Part shown: positions 6,824-14,654 of the stretch, piece by piece | How positions within the stretch are numbered: position 1 is the first letter of the stretch | Layout of the letters: every line of letters begins with the position of its first letter | Notes under the pieces: generated by a model | Databases searched by the model: none | What the model was told of the DNA's origin: nothing | The model's input: the letters and a program-made list of their open reading frames with translations, nothing else | DNA from: Halomonas sp. PR-M31 | Lineage (GTDB): Bacteria > Pseudomonadota > Gammaproteobacteria > Pseudomonadales > Halomonadaceae | Assembly: GCF_001039575.1 (NCBI RefSeq) | Contig: NZ_JIBT01000033.1 | Location: forward strand, 1 to 33,285 | Reading direction: 5' to 3' | Length of the DNA stretch: 33,285 nt | Translations under genes and position numbers: made by a program

Positions 6824-8083
6824 CTAGTTCAGCCACAAGCATTCGACCATATCGCCTTGCTTGATCGTGCTGTTGGCGGGAATCGCCGCCAGGGCGTCCG
6901 CGTCGATGCAAGAGGACAGCACCGCCGAGTTCTGATCGTCGAAGGCCTGGGCAACGATTCCGGCAGCACTGAATTTCAGCATGACGCGCATATAGTGACG
7001 GCGGGCCTGGGTGGTGGTCGAGAAATCGCTGCGAGCATACACACAAGGCAAACTTGCCAAGGCCGGGCAAGCAAGCAGAGCACCCATCAACGGGCGAAGG
7101 AAGATCCAGGCTCCGACGAAGCCGGATACCGGGTTGCCCGGCAGGCCCACGAAGCGCGCCTCACCCTTGGTCTTACTCTCGACGCTGCGGGGTAAGCGTC
7201 CTAGCGCCAACGGTTTGCCGGGGCGCATGGCTAAGCGCCAGAGGTCCAGCTGCCCGAGGCTTTCCAGGGCACGCTTGACGTGATCCTCTTCACCGACGCT
7301 CACGCCCCCGGTAGATACCACCACATCCGCCTGCTGCGCTGCCTCATGCAGTGTCTGGCTGGTTGCCTCAAAGCTGTCCGGTATTGATGAGGCCATGATC
7401 ACCTCGGCGCCGAAGCGCTCCAGCAGGCGCTTGAGCATGGGGCGATTGGAGTTGTAGATCTGTCCTGGCTCAAGCGGCGTGCCCGGATCGATGATCTCAT
7501 CGCCGGTGGACAGCAGTGCTACTCGCGGTTTACGTCGCACCTCGACGTTCGTTATTCCCTGGCCTGACAGATGCCCTAACGCGGCGGCCTCTAGTCGGAT
7601 TCCGACGGGCAGTAGCAGGGCACCACGCTGTACATCACGGCCACGGCAGCGAACGTTATCGCCGCTTGGAATATCTGCAGGCATGCGCATGCCGTCAGCG
7701 CATTCCTCGACCTTTTCCTGCATGACGACACAATCGGCGCCGGGTGGAATTTCACCCCCGGTGAAAATACGCGCGCAGCTGCCCGGTTCCAATGAATGAG
7801 GTACATGCCCGGCGGCAATCCGCTGAGAAACGGGGAGTACCTGGCCGGCGTCCGCGGCGCGCAGGGCGTAGCCGTCCATAGCGCTGTTATCCGCTGGTGG
7901 AACGTCATGTTGGGCTTTTACGTCTGCCGCTAGTATGCGACCCGCGGCATCATCGACGGCAACGCACTCGGCATCCACCGGCGAAATATCGGCAAGCAGT
8001 GCCGCAAGTGCCGCCTCTACGCTTTGCATTCCATCGCTGCTTGTCTTGGACTTTCCCGTCTCGACCTTACCGATGTCAACCAT
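6824..8083 (-). CDS. moeA: Molybdopterin molybdotransferase MoeA
   Basis: MoeA inserts molybdate into adenylylated molybdopterin to complete the Mo cofactor. The ATG at 8083 gives 419 residues, preceded by GAGGACAGC and overlapping the moaB stop by 8 bases. The open frame beyond it to 8299 is antisense-like filler inside moaB. Domains in order: MoeA N-terminal/linker with DNSAMDGYAL (66-74) and IFTGGEIPPGADCVVMQEKV (~106-125); the MoaB/Mog-like central domain with LLSTGDEI (190-197), VSTGGVSVGEEDHV (256-269), RPGKPLALG (287-295) and LPGNPVSG (314-321); and the C-terminal beta domain. It lies beside a formate dehydrogenase that needs this cofactor. Confidence 0.96.
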   Translation of the reverse strand: MVDIGKVETGKSKTSSDGMQSVEAALAALLADISPVDAECVAVDDAAGRILAADVKAQHDVPPADNSAMDGYALRAADAGQVLPVSQRIAAGHVPHSLEPGSCARIFTGGEIPPGADCVVMQEKVEECADGMRMPADIPSGDNVRCRGRDVQRGALLLPVGIRLEAAALGHLSGQGITNVEVRRKPRVALLSTGDEIIDPGTPLEPGQIYNSNRPMLKRLLERFGAEVIMASSIPDSFEATSQTLHEAAQQADVVVSTGGVSVGEEDHVKRALESLGQLDLWRLAMRPGKPLALGRLPRSVESKTKGEARFVGLPGNPVSGFVGAWIFLRPLMGALLACPALASLPCVYARSDFSTTTQARRHYMRVMLKFSAAGIVAQAFDDQNSAVLSSCIDADALAAIPANSTIKQGDMVECLWLN

Positions 8084-8606
8084 GCTGTCCTCGCTCGGGA
8101 ATGACCAGATTGGCAAAATTACAGGGTTGATGCCGGCTGTCGAGCTGCTCCTTGAGAATACCGTCCCAGGCGGTGCGACAGGCACCGGTGGAACCGGGCA
8201 AGCAGAATATGACGGTGGCGTTGGCAAGCCCGCCCAGGCAGCGACTCTGGATCGTTGAGCTGCCAATCTCCTGCCAGGAAATATGGCGGAACAGCTCACC
8301 GAATCCTTCGATGGTCTTATCGAGCAACACGCCCACCGCTTCTGGCGTGGAGTCGCGTCCGGTAAAGCCGGTGCCGCCGGTGGTCAGGATCACCTGAATG
8401 CGATCATCGGCGATCCAGTCGGCAACGACGGCACGAATGCGATAGACATCGTCTGCGACGATGCGCTTGTCGATGGCGACATGTCCGGCTTCTTTCAAGC
8501 GTTCGACCAAAGCCTGCCCCGAACGGTCCGTTTCTTCGGTGCGAGTGTCCGAGATCGTCAGCACCGCGATATTGAGAGGTATGAAAGCGTCCCGGTCGGT
8601 ACTCAT
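8076..8606 (-). CDS. moaB: Molybdenum cofactor biosynthesis protein MoaB
   Basis: This MoaB/Mog-family protein of 176 residues is involved in adenylylation or metal-loading steps of molybdopterin. The molybdopterin-binding motif TTGGTGFTGRD is at residues 75-85. It is preceded by NIAVLTISDTRTEETDRSG and followed by LFRHISWQEIGSSTIQSRCLGG and IFCLPGSTGACRTAWDGIL, all standard for MoaB. AAGGAAGG precedes the ATG. Its start overlaps the DUF1244 stop by four bases (ATGA) and its stop overlaps the moeA start, so the three genes form one translationally coupled operon. Confidence 0.95.
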   Translation of the reverse strand: MSTDRDAFIPLNIAVLTISDTRTEETDRSGQALVERLKEAGHVAIDKRIVADDVYRIRAVVADWIADDRIQVILTTGGTGFTGRDSTPEAVGVLLDKTIEGFGELFRHISWQEIGSSTIQSRCLGGLANATVIFCLPGSTGACRTAWDGILKEQLDSRHQPCNFANLVIPERGQHG

Positions 8607-8917
8607 GCGCCTTCCTTAGCACTATGGCGCGCCTTCAGCGCGGCTTGTTGTTCTGCTGTGGCAGGGGTCTGATGCTTTTCTTTCCACTGCTCATAAGGCA
8701 TGCCGTAGACATGTTCCCGAGCGCTGTCGTAGTCGAGCTCGGCACCCCGTTCTTCGGCAGCCGCGACCATCCATTTGGACAGACAGTTGCGACAGAAATC
8801 CGCCAGGATCATCAGGTCGATGTTCTGTACTTCCTTGTGGGCATCGAGATGATCGAGCAGACGGCGAAAAGTAGCGGCTTCAATTTCAGTACGAGTGGCA
8901 TCGTCGATATGCTGCAT
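8603..8917 (-). CDS. DUF1244 domain protein
   Basis: This 104-residue protein matches DUF1244 over almost its whole length: EAATFRRLLDHLDAHKEVQNIDLM, then LADFCRNCLSKWMVAAAEERG with a CxxC pair in FCRNC, and YDSAREHVYGMPYEQWKEKHQ. The family is widespread in proteobacteria and has no established biochemical function that I know. The paired cysteines suggest metal or redox chemistry (inference). GGAGAGCG lies before the ATG. It is the first gene of the DUF1244-moaB-moeA operon, so a link to cofactor metabolism is possible, though the family also occurs elsewhere. Confidence 0.9.
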   Translation of the reverse strand: MQHIDDATRTEIEAATFRRLLDHLDAHKEVQNIDLMILADFCRNCLSKWMVAAAEERGAELDYDSAREHVYGMPYEQWKEKHQTPATAEQQAALKARHSAKEGA

Positions 8918-8960
8918 GTTTCGCTCTCCAGATGGCTGACAATGAGTCGGGTATCATAAC

Positions 8961-8997
8961 AAAAGACACCGTTCCAGTTGTTGAAAGGAACGGTGTC
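8961..8997 (-). terminator. Intrinsic terminator of the formate dehydrogenase operon
   Basis: An 11-bp perfect stem (GACACCGTTCC / GGAACGGTGTC) with an 11-nt loop lies 33 bases after the cytochrome subunit stop. On the minus strand it is followed by TTTTGTTATG. It isolates the fdh genes from the downstream DUF1244 operon. Confidence 0.85.
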
Positions 8998-9030
8998 AAA
9001 AGAGGGGTTGCAACGTCTTACCCTGGCAGT

Positions 9031-10071
9031 TTAATTGGGGCGATGTGCTTTCGCTGTTCCATCATCCACCGCTTTTTCCTTTGGCTCGGCATCGGCTTTG
9101 TTCATGACCTCCTCGTACCAGAGATTATGATGCTGCTTAGCCCAGGCTTCATCGACATAACCAGTCTTCATCGCACTAAAGGCGCCTTCCATGCCCAGGG
9201 TGCCGATATAGATGTGGCCCAGCGCAACGGCGGTCAAACCGAGTGAACCGATACCGTGAAGAACGTTCATCCACTGCATGGTATCGCGGCTCTGGCCGAA
9301 GATGGGGAAGTCCATGATCAGCCCGGTGACCACGACCACCAGACCAGCACTGGCCAGCAGCCAGTACCAGGCTTTTTCGCCGCCGTTGGCAAAACCTGCA
9401 TCCGGGTGAGCGTTGCCGACGACGCCGCCCCCTTGCTTGAACCAGGTCCAGTCGTGCTTTTTCGGAATGTTGATGGTCAGCCACTTGGCCAGCACCAGAA
9501 TTAACACGATGCTGAACAGCGGCCCTAAATAGTTGTGCACGAGCTTGGTGCCGGCGATCATGGGTGCCCAAAAACCGTCGCCGAACAGCGGCCGGAAGAT
9601 GAGCTTGCCGAACAACAGATTCAGCCCAGTCAGGGCCAGCAGGATGAACAATGTCGCCATGGTCCAGTGCAAAGCACGCTCGAGGGCAGTCCAGCGCAAC
9701 ATCATGCGGCCAGTCAAGGGTTCATCAAGTGTCTTTCTACCCACAATCAGGTAGAAGACGACGAGTACCGCCAACATACCTAAAATGGCGATGGCACCCC
9801 CAGGCGACACCCAGGTATTGCGTATTTGGCGCCAGGTTTCGCCGCTAGCATTGATCAGGCTGTAGGTGGATTCAGCGCGTGAATCGATGTAGTTGTCGGT
9901 GCTGCCGACATCCTGCCAAGTCTCTTGAGAGGCGCCGCCAATAGCCTGCTTTATTTCCGCGTCAGGATCCGAGGCCAGCGCCGAGCTAGCCAGGACACAA
10001 GTCAGCAGTAGCGTAAGCGCCAAGCTCGTCAGGCGGCGATACCACGACAAAGAAATGGGTGTAAACGTCAT
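9031..10071 (-). CDS. fdhC: Formate dehydrogenase cytochrome b556 (gamma) subunit
   Basis: This membrane anchor takes electrons from the Fe-S subunit and reduces quinone through two b hemes. The 346 residues start with a signal-like segment (to about residue 33, ALASDPD) and a roughly 55-residue periplasmic stretch, longer than in E. coli FdnI. The core contains ERALHWTMATLFILLALTGLNL, TKLVHNYLGPLFSIVLILVLAKW, a central pair of helices (WYWLLASAGLVVVVTGLIMDF) and MNVLHGIGSLGLTAVALGHIYIG, with histidines placed as heme ligands. The cytoplasmic C-terminal tail (KTGYVDEAWAKQHHNLWYEE) is a family hallmark. GGAG precedes the start. It is the last gene of the operon, 12 bases after fdhB. Confidence 0.94.
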   Translation of the reverse strand: MTFTPISLSWYRRLTSLALTLLLTCVLASSALASDPDAEIKQAIGGASQETWQDVGSTDNYIDSRAESTYSLINASGETWRQIRNTWVSPGGAIAILGMLAVLVVFYLIVGRKTLDEPLTGRMMLRWTALERALHWTMATLFILLALTGLNLLFGKLIFRPLFGDGFWAPMIAGTKLVHNYLGPLFSIVLILVLAKWLTINIPKKHDWTWFKQGGGVVGNAHPDAGFANGGEKAWYWLLASAGLVVVVTGLIMDFPIFGQSRDTMQWMNVLHGIGSLGLTAVALGHIYIGTLGMEGAFSAMKTGYVDEAWAKQHHNLWYEEVMNKADAEPKEKAVDDGTAKAHRPN

Positions 10072-10083
10072 GGTCTGACTCCT

Positions 10084-10725
10084 TCAGACTTGTCGACTGG
10101 CATCATAGGCCATACGGTCGAGGTTCAAGGTAGCAGCCGTCTCGCTGGACTGATCGTTGTGCATCGGCTGCCAAGCGTCAAGGGACTGGCCTCGTTTTTC
10201 CATGCGCTCGCGAAATAGATCCGTCAGCGTATCCGTAGGGCCCGCCATTAGCGCCTTGGTGGCGCACATTTCCGCACACAGTGGCAGCTTGCCCTCGGCG
10301 ATGCGGTTGGCGCCGTACTTCTCGTACTCCTCTTCCTTGGTGTCGGCCGGGCCGCCGGCACAGTAGGTGCACTTGTCCATCTTGCCACGCTCGCCAAAGG
10401 CAGCTTGCTTGGGAAACTGCGGTGCGCCAAAGGGGCAGGCGTACAGGCAGTAGCCACAGCCGATGCACAGATCCTTGTCGTGCAGCACGATGCCGTCGTC
10501 GGTCTTGTGGAAGCAGTCGGTAGGGCACACCGCCATGCAGGGCGCATCGTCACAGTGCATGCAGGCGACTGAAATCGATACCTCCGTAGGTTTGCCGTCG
10601 TCAATGGTAACAACTCGACGGCGCTGGATGCCCCAGGCGGTTTCGTTGGCGTTCTTGCAGGCGGTGACACAGCCGTTGCATTCGATGCAGCGCTCCGCGT
10701 CACACACGAATTTCATCTTGGTCAT
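10084..10725 (-). CDS. fdhB: Formate dehydrogenase iron-sulfur (beta) subunit
   Basis: This 213-residue electron-transfer subunit has four [4Fe-4S] motifs visible: C13/C16/C19/C23 (CIECNGCVTAC), C55/C58/C63/C67 (CMHCDDAPCMAVC), C87/C90/C93/C97 (CIGCGYCLYAC) and C119/C122 paired with C150/C154. This is the FdnH/HycB-like polyferredoxin pattern without the C-terminal membrane helix of E. coli FdnH, as in the shorter Shewanella/Wolinella-type enzyme. It has no signal peptide of its own and presumably crosses the membrane by Tat with the catalytic subunit. GAGGAG lies before the ATG. It sits 56 bases after fdhA and 12 bases before the cytochrome gene. Confidence 0.95.
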   Translation of the reverse strand: MTKMKFVCDAERCIECNGCVTACKNANETAWGIQRRRVVTIDDGKPTEVSISVACMHCDDAPCMAVCPTDCFHKTDDGIVLHDKDLCIGCGYCLYACPFGAPQFPKQAAFGERGKMDKCTYCAGGPADTKEEEYEKYGANRIAEGKLPLCAEMCATKALMAGPTDTLTDLFRERMEKRGQSLDAWQPMHNDQSSETAATLNLDRMAYDASRQV

Positions 10726-10781
10726 AACAATCTCCTCATCCGCCGCGGTTCAGGTCGCGACGCTCGCTGATGTCTTGGGCA

Positions 10782-13646
10782 TCATGCGGTGGCTTTTTCG
10801 ATCCGGCACAGAGTGACCTTGGATTCCTGCATCTGAGTGACGCTATCGTAGCCATAGGTCGTGGCAGTATTGGCGGATTCGCCAAGCACATAGGGTGCGC
10901 TGCCTTCCGGGTAATGGTCGTGCAGATTCTCACCTTCGAAAATGCCGCCGAAATGGAAAGGCATGAACACCACATCTCGGCCTACCCGTGGGGTGACAAG
11001 CGCTTTCACCTTTACGCGCCCTTTTTCGGCGCCTTCGACCCACACCGTGTCGTCGTTGGCGATGCCGAGCTCTTCTGCCATCTCCGGATTGATCTCGACG
11101 AACATCTCCTGCTGGAGTTCTGCAAGCCAGCTGATGGAGCGGGTTTCCTCACCGCCGCCTTCGTATTCCACCAAGCGTCCGGAGGTAAGGGTGAGGGGGT
11201 AGCGCTGGCTGAAGTCCTCCTCCTGAATGGAGCGATAGAGTGTCGGCAGTCGATAAAGCGACTGCACGTCATCCCAGGTCGGATACTCCTTGACCAGATC
11301 CCGACGCGGTGTATAAAGCGGCTCACGGTGCTTTGGAATAGGGTCCGGGAACGTCCATACTTCGCAGCGCGCCTTGGCGTTACCGAAGGGCGCGCAGCCG
11401 TGGTCAATGACGACCCGCTGGATACCGCCAGAAAGATCCGTCTTCCAGTTCTTGCCTTCCGCCGCGGTTTTTTCCTCATCCGTGAGTTCTTCCCACCAGC
11501 CCAACTGCTTGAGCATCTCGGCGGTAAATTCCGGATAGCCGTCGTTGAGATCCGACCCCTTGCTGAAGACGCCGTCCGCCAGCAGGTTCACGCCGTCTCG
11601 CTCGACGCCAAAGCGGGCGCGGAAGGTGAGGCCGCCTTCCTTGACGCTCTTGCTCATGTCATAAAGCAGAGGCGTTCCCGGATGCGCCATGTCGGGGTTG
11701 CCCCAGCAAGGCCAGGGCAAGCCGTAGTAATCGCCCTTGGCCGGACCGCTTTCCGCCTGCAGCGTCTCAAAACTGAAGGTGTGCCAGTTCTGCTGATGGA
11801 GTTTGAGGCGTTCCGGGCTTTGGCCCGTATAGCCCACCGTCCACATGCCTTTGTTGAACTCCCGAGTGATGTCCTCGATCAGGGGCTCATTACCGTTGAC
11901 TTGAATGTTCTTGAACATCTGTTCGGCAAAACCGAGCTTCTTGGCCAACAGGTACATGATTTCGTGATCGGTGCGGGACTCGAACAGCGGCTCAATTACC
12001 TTGTCCCGCCACTGCAGGGAGCGGCTGGTGTTGGTCACGCTGCCGCTGGTCTCGAACTGGCCTGTCGCCGGCAGCAGATAGACGCCGTCGCTGCGACCGT
12101 GCATGACTGCCGCCACGGTGGGGTAGGGATCGACGATCACCATCAGCTCGAGCTTACCCATGGCCTTTTTCATCTCTGGACCCCGGGTCTGGGAGTTGAC
12201 CGCATGGCCCCAGTAGAACATGCCCTTTAAACTCGAACGCTGGGCGATGTTCTCGTCCTGCTCCAGCACCCCATCGATCCAGCGCGAGACAGTGATGCCG
12301 TTGGCGTACATGGGTTTGCCATCGGTGTATTCGGTCTGATCGAAACGACTCTTTAGCCATTCCTGGTCCAGGCCCCAGATCTCTCCCCAGTGCTGCCAGG
12401 CGCCTTCGGTAAGACCGTAGTAGCCGGGCAGGGAGTGGGACATCAGGCCAAGATCCGTGGCGCCCTGAACGTTGTCGTGGCCACGAAAGATGTTGGCGCC
12501 GCCGCCGGAAACGCCGATGTTGCCCAGGGCAAGCTCGAGAATGCAGTAGGCGCGGGTATTGTTGTTACCCGTGGTGTGCTGAGTTCCGCCCATGCACCAC
12601 ACCACGCAACCCGGGCGATTGTCCGCCAGGCGCTTGGCTACGTCGTACATGTCCTCTTTCGACACGCCGGTGATCGATTCGACCACCTCTGGCGGGAAGG
12701 CGGCCACTTCCTCGCGCACCTTGTCCATGCCGTAGACACGGTTGTTGATGTACTCCTTGTCTTCCCAGCCATTCTCGAAAATGTGCCACAGTAGACCCCA
12801 GGTGTAGGCCACATCCGAACCCGGGCGCAGTCGCACGTACTTGTCCGCCTTGGCGGCGGTGCGAGTAAAGCGCGGATCCACGACGATGATGTTCGCACCG
12901 CGCTCCTTTGCAATCAGGATGTGCTGCATTGCGATGGGATGGGCTTCCGTGGGGTTGGAGCCGATGAAGATGATCGACTTGCTGTTATGCATGTCGTTGA
13001 GGGAGTTTGTCATCGCCCCGTAACCCCAGGTATTGGCTACCCCGGCAACGGTAGTGGAGTGACAGATGCGCGCTTGGTGATCGGTGTTATTGGTACCGAA
13101 CATGGCGGCGAACTTTCGCATCAAATAGGCCTGTTCATTGCTGAACTTGGCCGATCCCAGCCAGTAGACGCTATCCGGGCCATAGTTATCCCGTAATTGA
13201 AGTACCTTGTCGCCGACCTCCTCGATGGCCTGTTCCCAGGAAAGCCGCTTCCATTCACCGCCTTCAAGCTTCATGGGATATTTCAAACGGCGAGTGGAGT
13301 GGCCATGCTCCCGCAGGGACGCACCCTTGGCGCAGTGGGCACCACGATTGACCGGATGATCGAAGGCCGGTTCCTGGCGCGTCCAGACACCTTCCTGAAC
13401 TTCGGCATAAGAGCCGCAGCCAACGGAACAGTGGGAGCATATGGTGCGCTTGGTCTCGATCGGGGCATCGGAGACTTGGGTTTTTTCCCTGGCGTCAGCG
13501 CGGCGCATCATGGTGTTACCCATGAAGCCGGCCGCGGCCAGGCCTCCGGTAGTGGCACCGCTGCGCTGAAGGAACTGGCGGCGGGTGATGCCAAGCCCTT
13601 TTACAGCCGAGTCGGCAGGCTGAGCGGATTTACGTGTCAGTCGCAT
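10782..13646 (-). CDS. fdhA: Formate dehydrogenase catalytic (alpha) subunit, cysteine form, Tat-exported
   Basis: This 954-residue molybdopterin enzyme oxidises formate to CO2. Residues 21-27 are a twin-arginine signal (TRRQFLQ), followed by a short hydrophobic stretch, so the enzyme is exported folded. The [4Fe-4S] cluster ligands are C70, C73, C77 and C105 (CSHCSVGC...HCAKG). The metal ligand is Cys195 with the conserved His196 (QARICHSTTVAG), where E. coli FdnG has selenocysteine. Molybdopterin-binding segments include FIGSNPTEAHPI and WCMGGTQHTTGNNNTRAYCILELALGNIG, and the C-terminal cofactor domain runs from about 810 (LTLTSGRLVEYEGGGEETRS) to the end. It is preceded by its small Tat partner gene and followed by fdhB and fdhC. 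Whether it carries Mo or W cannot be told from sequence. Confidence 0.96.
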   Translation of the reverse strand: MRLTRKSAQPADSAVKGLGITRRQFLQRSGATTGGLAAAGFMGNTMMRRADAREKTQVSDAPIETKRTICSHCSVGCGSYAEVQEGVWTRQEPAFDHPVNRGAHCAKGASLREHGHSTRRLKYPMKLEGGEWKRLSWEQAIEEVGDKVLQLRDNYGPDSVYWLGSAKFSNEQAYLMRKFAAMFGTNNTDHQARICHSTTVAGVANTWGYGAMTNSLNDMHNSKSIIFIGSNPTEAHPIAMQHILIAKERGANIIVVDPRFTRTAAKADKYVRLRPGSDVAYTWGLLWHIFENGWEDKEYINNRVYGMDKVREEVAAFPPEVVESITGVSKEDMYDVAKRLADNRPGCVVWCMGGTQHTTGNNNTRAYCILELALGNIGVSGGGANIFRGHDNVQGATDLGLMSHSLPGYYGLTEGAWQHWGEIWGLDQEWLKSRFDQTEYTDGKPMYANGITVSRWIDGVLEQDENIAQRSSLKGMFYWGHAVNSQTRGPEMKKAMGKLELMVIVDPYPTVAAVMHGRSDGVYLLPATGQFETSGSVTNTSRSLQWRDKVIEPLFESRTDHEIMYLLAKKLGFAEQMFKNIQVNGNEPLIEDITREFNKGMWTVGYTGQSPERLKLHQQNWHTFSFETLQAESGPAKGDYYGLPWPCWGNPDMAHPGTPLLYDMSKSVKEGGLTFRARFGVERDGVNLLADGVFSKGSDLNDGYPEFTAEMLKQLGWWEELTDEEKTAAEGKNWKTDLSGGIQRVVIDHGCAPFGNAKARCEVWTFPDPIPKHREPLYTPRRDLVKEYPTWDDVQSLYRLPTLYRSIQEEDFSQRYPLTLTSGRLVEYEGGGEETRSISWLAELQQEMFVEINPEMAEELGIANDDTVWVEGAEKGRVKVKALVTPRVGRDVVFMPFHFGGIFEGENLHDHYPEGSAPYVLGESANTATTYGYDSVTQMQESKVTLCRIEKATA

Positions 13647-13670
13647 GATAACGAATCCTCGGTTGAGCGC

Positions 13671-13895
13671 TCAGTCGCGCAGGGTGGCGTAAAAGGCACG
13701 GATATGATCAGTTTCATGATACTCCGGGTCCTTTGAAGGCTGCGTGGAGCTGGCGTCGTCTTCCTGAGCCTGTACGAAAGTGGCGTTGCCCAGCCCAGCG
13801 GCGGCGGCTCCAGCCACGGTACCAAGGCCCAGCACGCGAAGAAAACGGCGGCGTCCTGAAGCATGGCTGGTGGATTTTGTGGTTTTGTGATTCAT
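13671..13895 (-). CDS. Formate dehydrogenase-associated small Tat-signal protein (TIGR02811-like)
   Basis: This 74-residue protein has an N-terminal twin-arginine signal (GRRRFLRVLGLGTVAGAAAAGLG), a cleavage-like AQA (FVQAQED), and a short acidic tail with YHETDHIRAFYATLRD. That last motif (ETxHIRxYYxTLR-like) defines the small protein encoded directly upstream of fdhA in many proteobacteria. Its role is unknown; a maturation or anchoring partner of the catalytic subunit is the usual guess. It lies 24 bases before fdhA in the same operon. Confidence 0.88.
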   Translation of the reverse strand: MNHKTTKSTSHASGRRRFLRVLGLGTVAGAAAAGLGNATFVQAQEDDASSTQPSKDPEYHETDHIRAFYATLRD

Positions 13896-13949
13896 GGCGA
13901 TGTCCTCAGCGCATAATTATCGATATCGAGTTCTTGACGGGGATGTAGT

Positions 13950-14654
13950 TCAAGATCTCGAAGAAGTCTGTCCTGATGAATCCTGTAGCGAAGAGTCGTT
14001 AGGGGATGGCGTTTCATGGGAGGCGTGCAGGACGTCTTCCTGCTTCAGGAAGCCATGACCCAGCTGGCCGACGCTGGCATAGAACGGCGTATCGACCTGA
14101 CCAAGATCTGCCATGAAATCGCTGCCCCAAGGCGATAGATGGCGTTGGAAAAATAGCGCCTGCTGCTCTGGTTCGTTTTCGATGAGCATGGCCATCACCT
14201 CGAGCATGGCGGCGATATGATCCTCCGGCTCCTTGACGTCCGGGGCGCGTTCATAGCCCAGTCGCCTGAGATCCCGGCGCAATTCCACCAGAGGCATCTC
14301 CATCAAAGAGCCGGTCAGATACCAGGAGGCATAGGGCACCAGTTCGCCTTGAATGACGCCGATCAGATGACGAAAATGCGCCCGCTCCAGGTTGTCTGGA
14401 CGCGCTTTGGCGGCGGCAAGAGACAGCGTTCTCCAGCAGGCCTGCAGGCCGTCATTGTCGTTGGCAATCTCAAGCTCTGCCAGAAAGCTGAGCAGATCAG
14501 TATCCGGTGCCTGCCGCAAAAGCCGTGCCAGCAAACGATAGATATCGGCACGCAGGCCGTCGTATCCGTCGAGCCTGAGCGCTGTTTCGTCATTGGCCTC
14601 GGTCATGGAATCTTTCGCCAATTCACAGGCATCGTTGGTTCCTGTCATGCTCAT
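13950..14654 (-). CDS. TorD/DmsD-family cytoplasmic chaperone for formate dehydrogenase
   Basis: This 234-residue all-helical protein contains YRLLARLLRQAPDTDLLSFL, LVPYASWYLTGSLMEMPLVELRRDLRRLGYER and EPEDHIAAMLEVMAMLI, the core signature of TorD/DmsD (compare EPxDHI). Such chaperones bind the Tat signal of a molybdoenzyme until the cofactor is inserted. The position in the operon points to FdhA as client (inference). I chose the ATG at 14654 because it overlaps the upstream stop as ATGA; the ATG at 14648 is equally possible. The frame is open further upstream but runs inside the preceding gene. The last 25 residues are low-complexity Ser/Asp-rich. Confidence 0.88.
   Translation of the reverse strand: MSMTGTNDACELAKDSMTEANDETALRLDGYDGLRADIYRLLARLLRQAPDTDLLSFLAELEIANDNDGLQACWRTLSLAAAKARPDNLERAHFRHLIGVIQGELVPYASWYLTGSLMEMPLVELRRDLRRLGYERAPDVKEPEDHIAAMLEVMAMLIENEPEQQALFFQRHLSPWGSDFMADLGQVDTPFYASVGQLGHGFLKQEDVLHASHETPSPNDSSLQDSSGQTSSRS

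Noticed and set aside
8084-8299. N-terminal extension of moeA
   Set aside because: The extra 72 residues overlap moaB and have no MoeA similarity; ATG 8083 has its own ribosome-binding site.
10770-12230. 486-residue open frame on the plus strand
   Set aside because: It lies entirely antisense to fdhB/fdhA; its translation has no family features and the frame is an expected consequence of GC-rich codon usage opposite a strongly coding gene.
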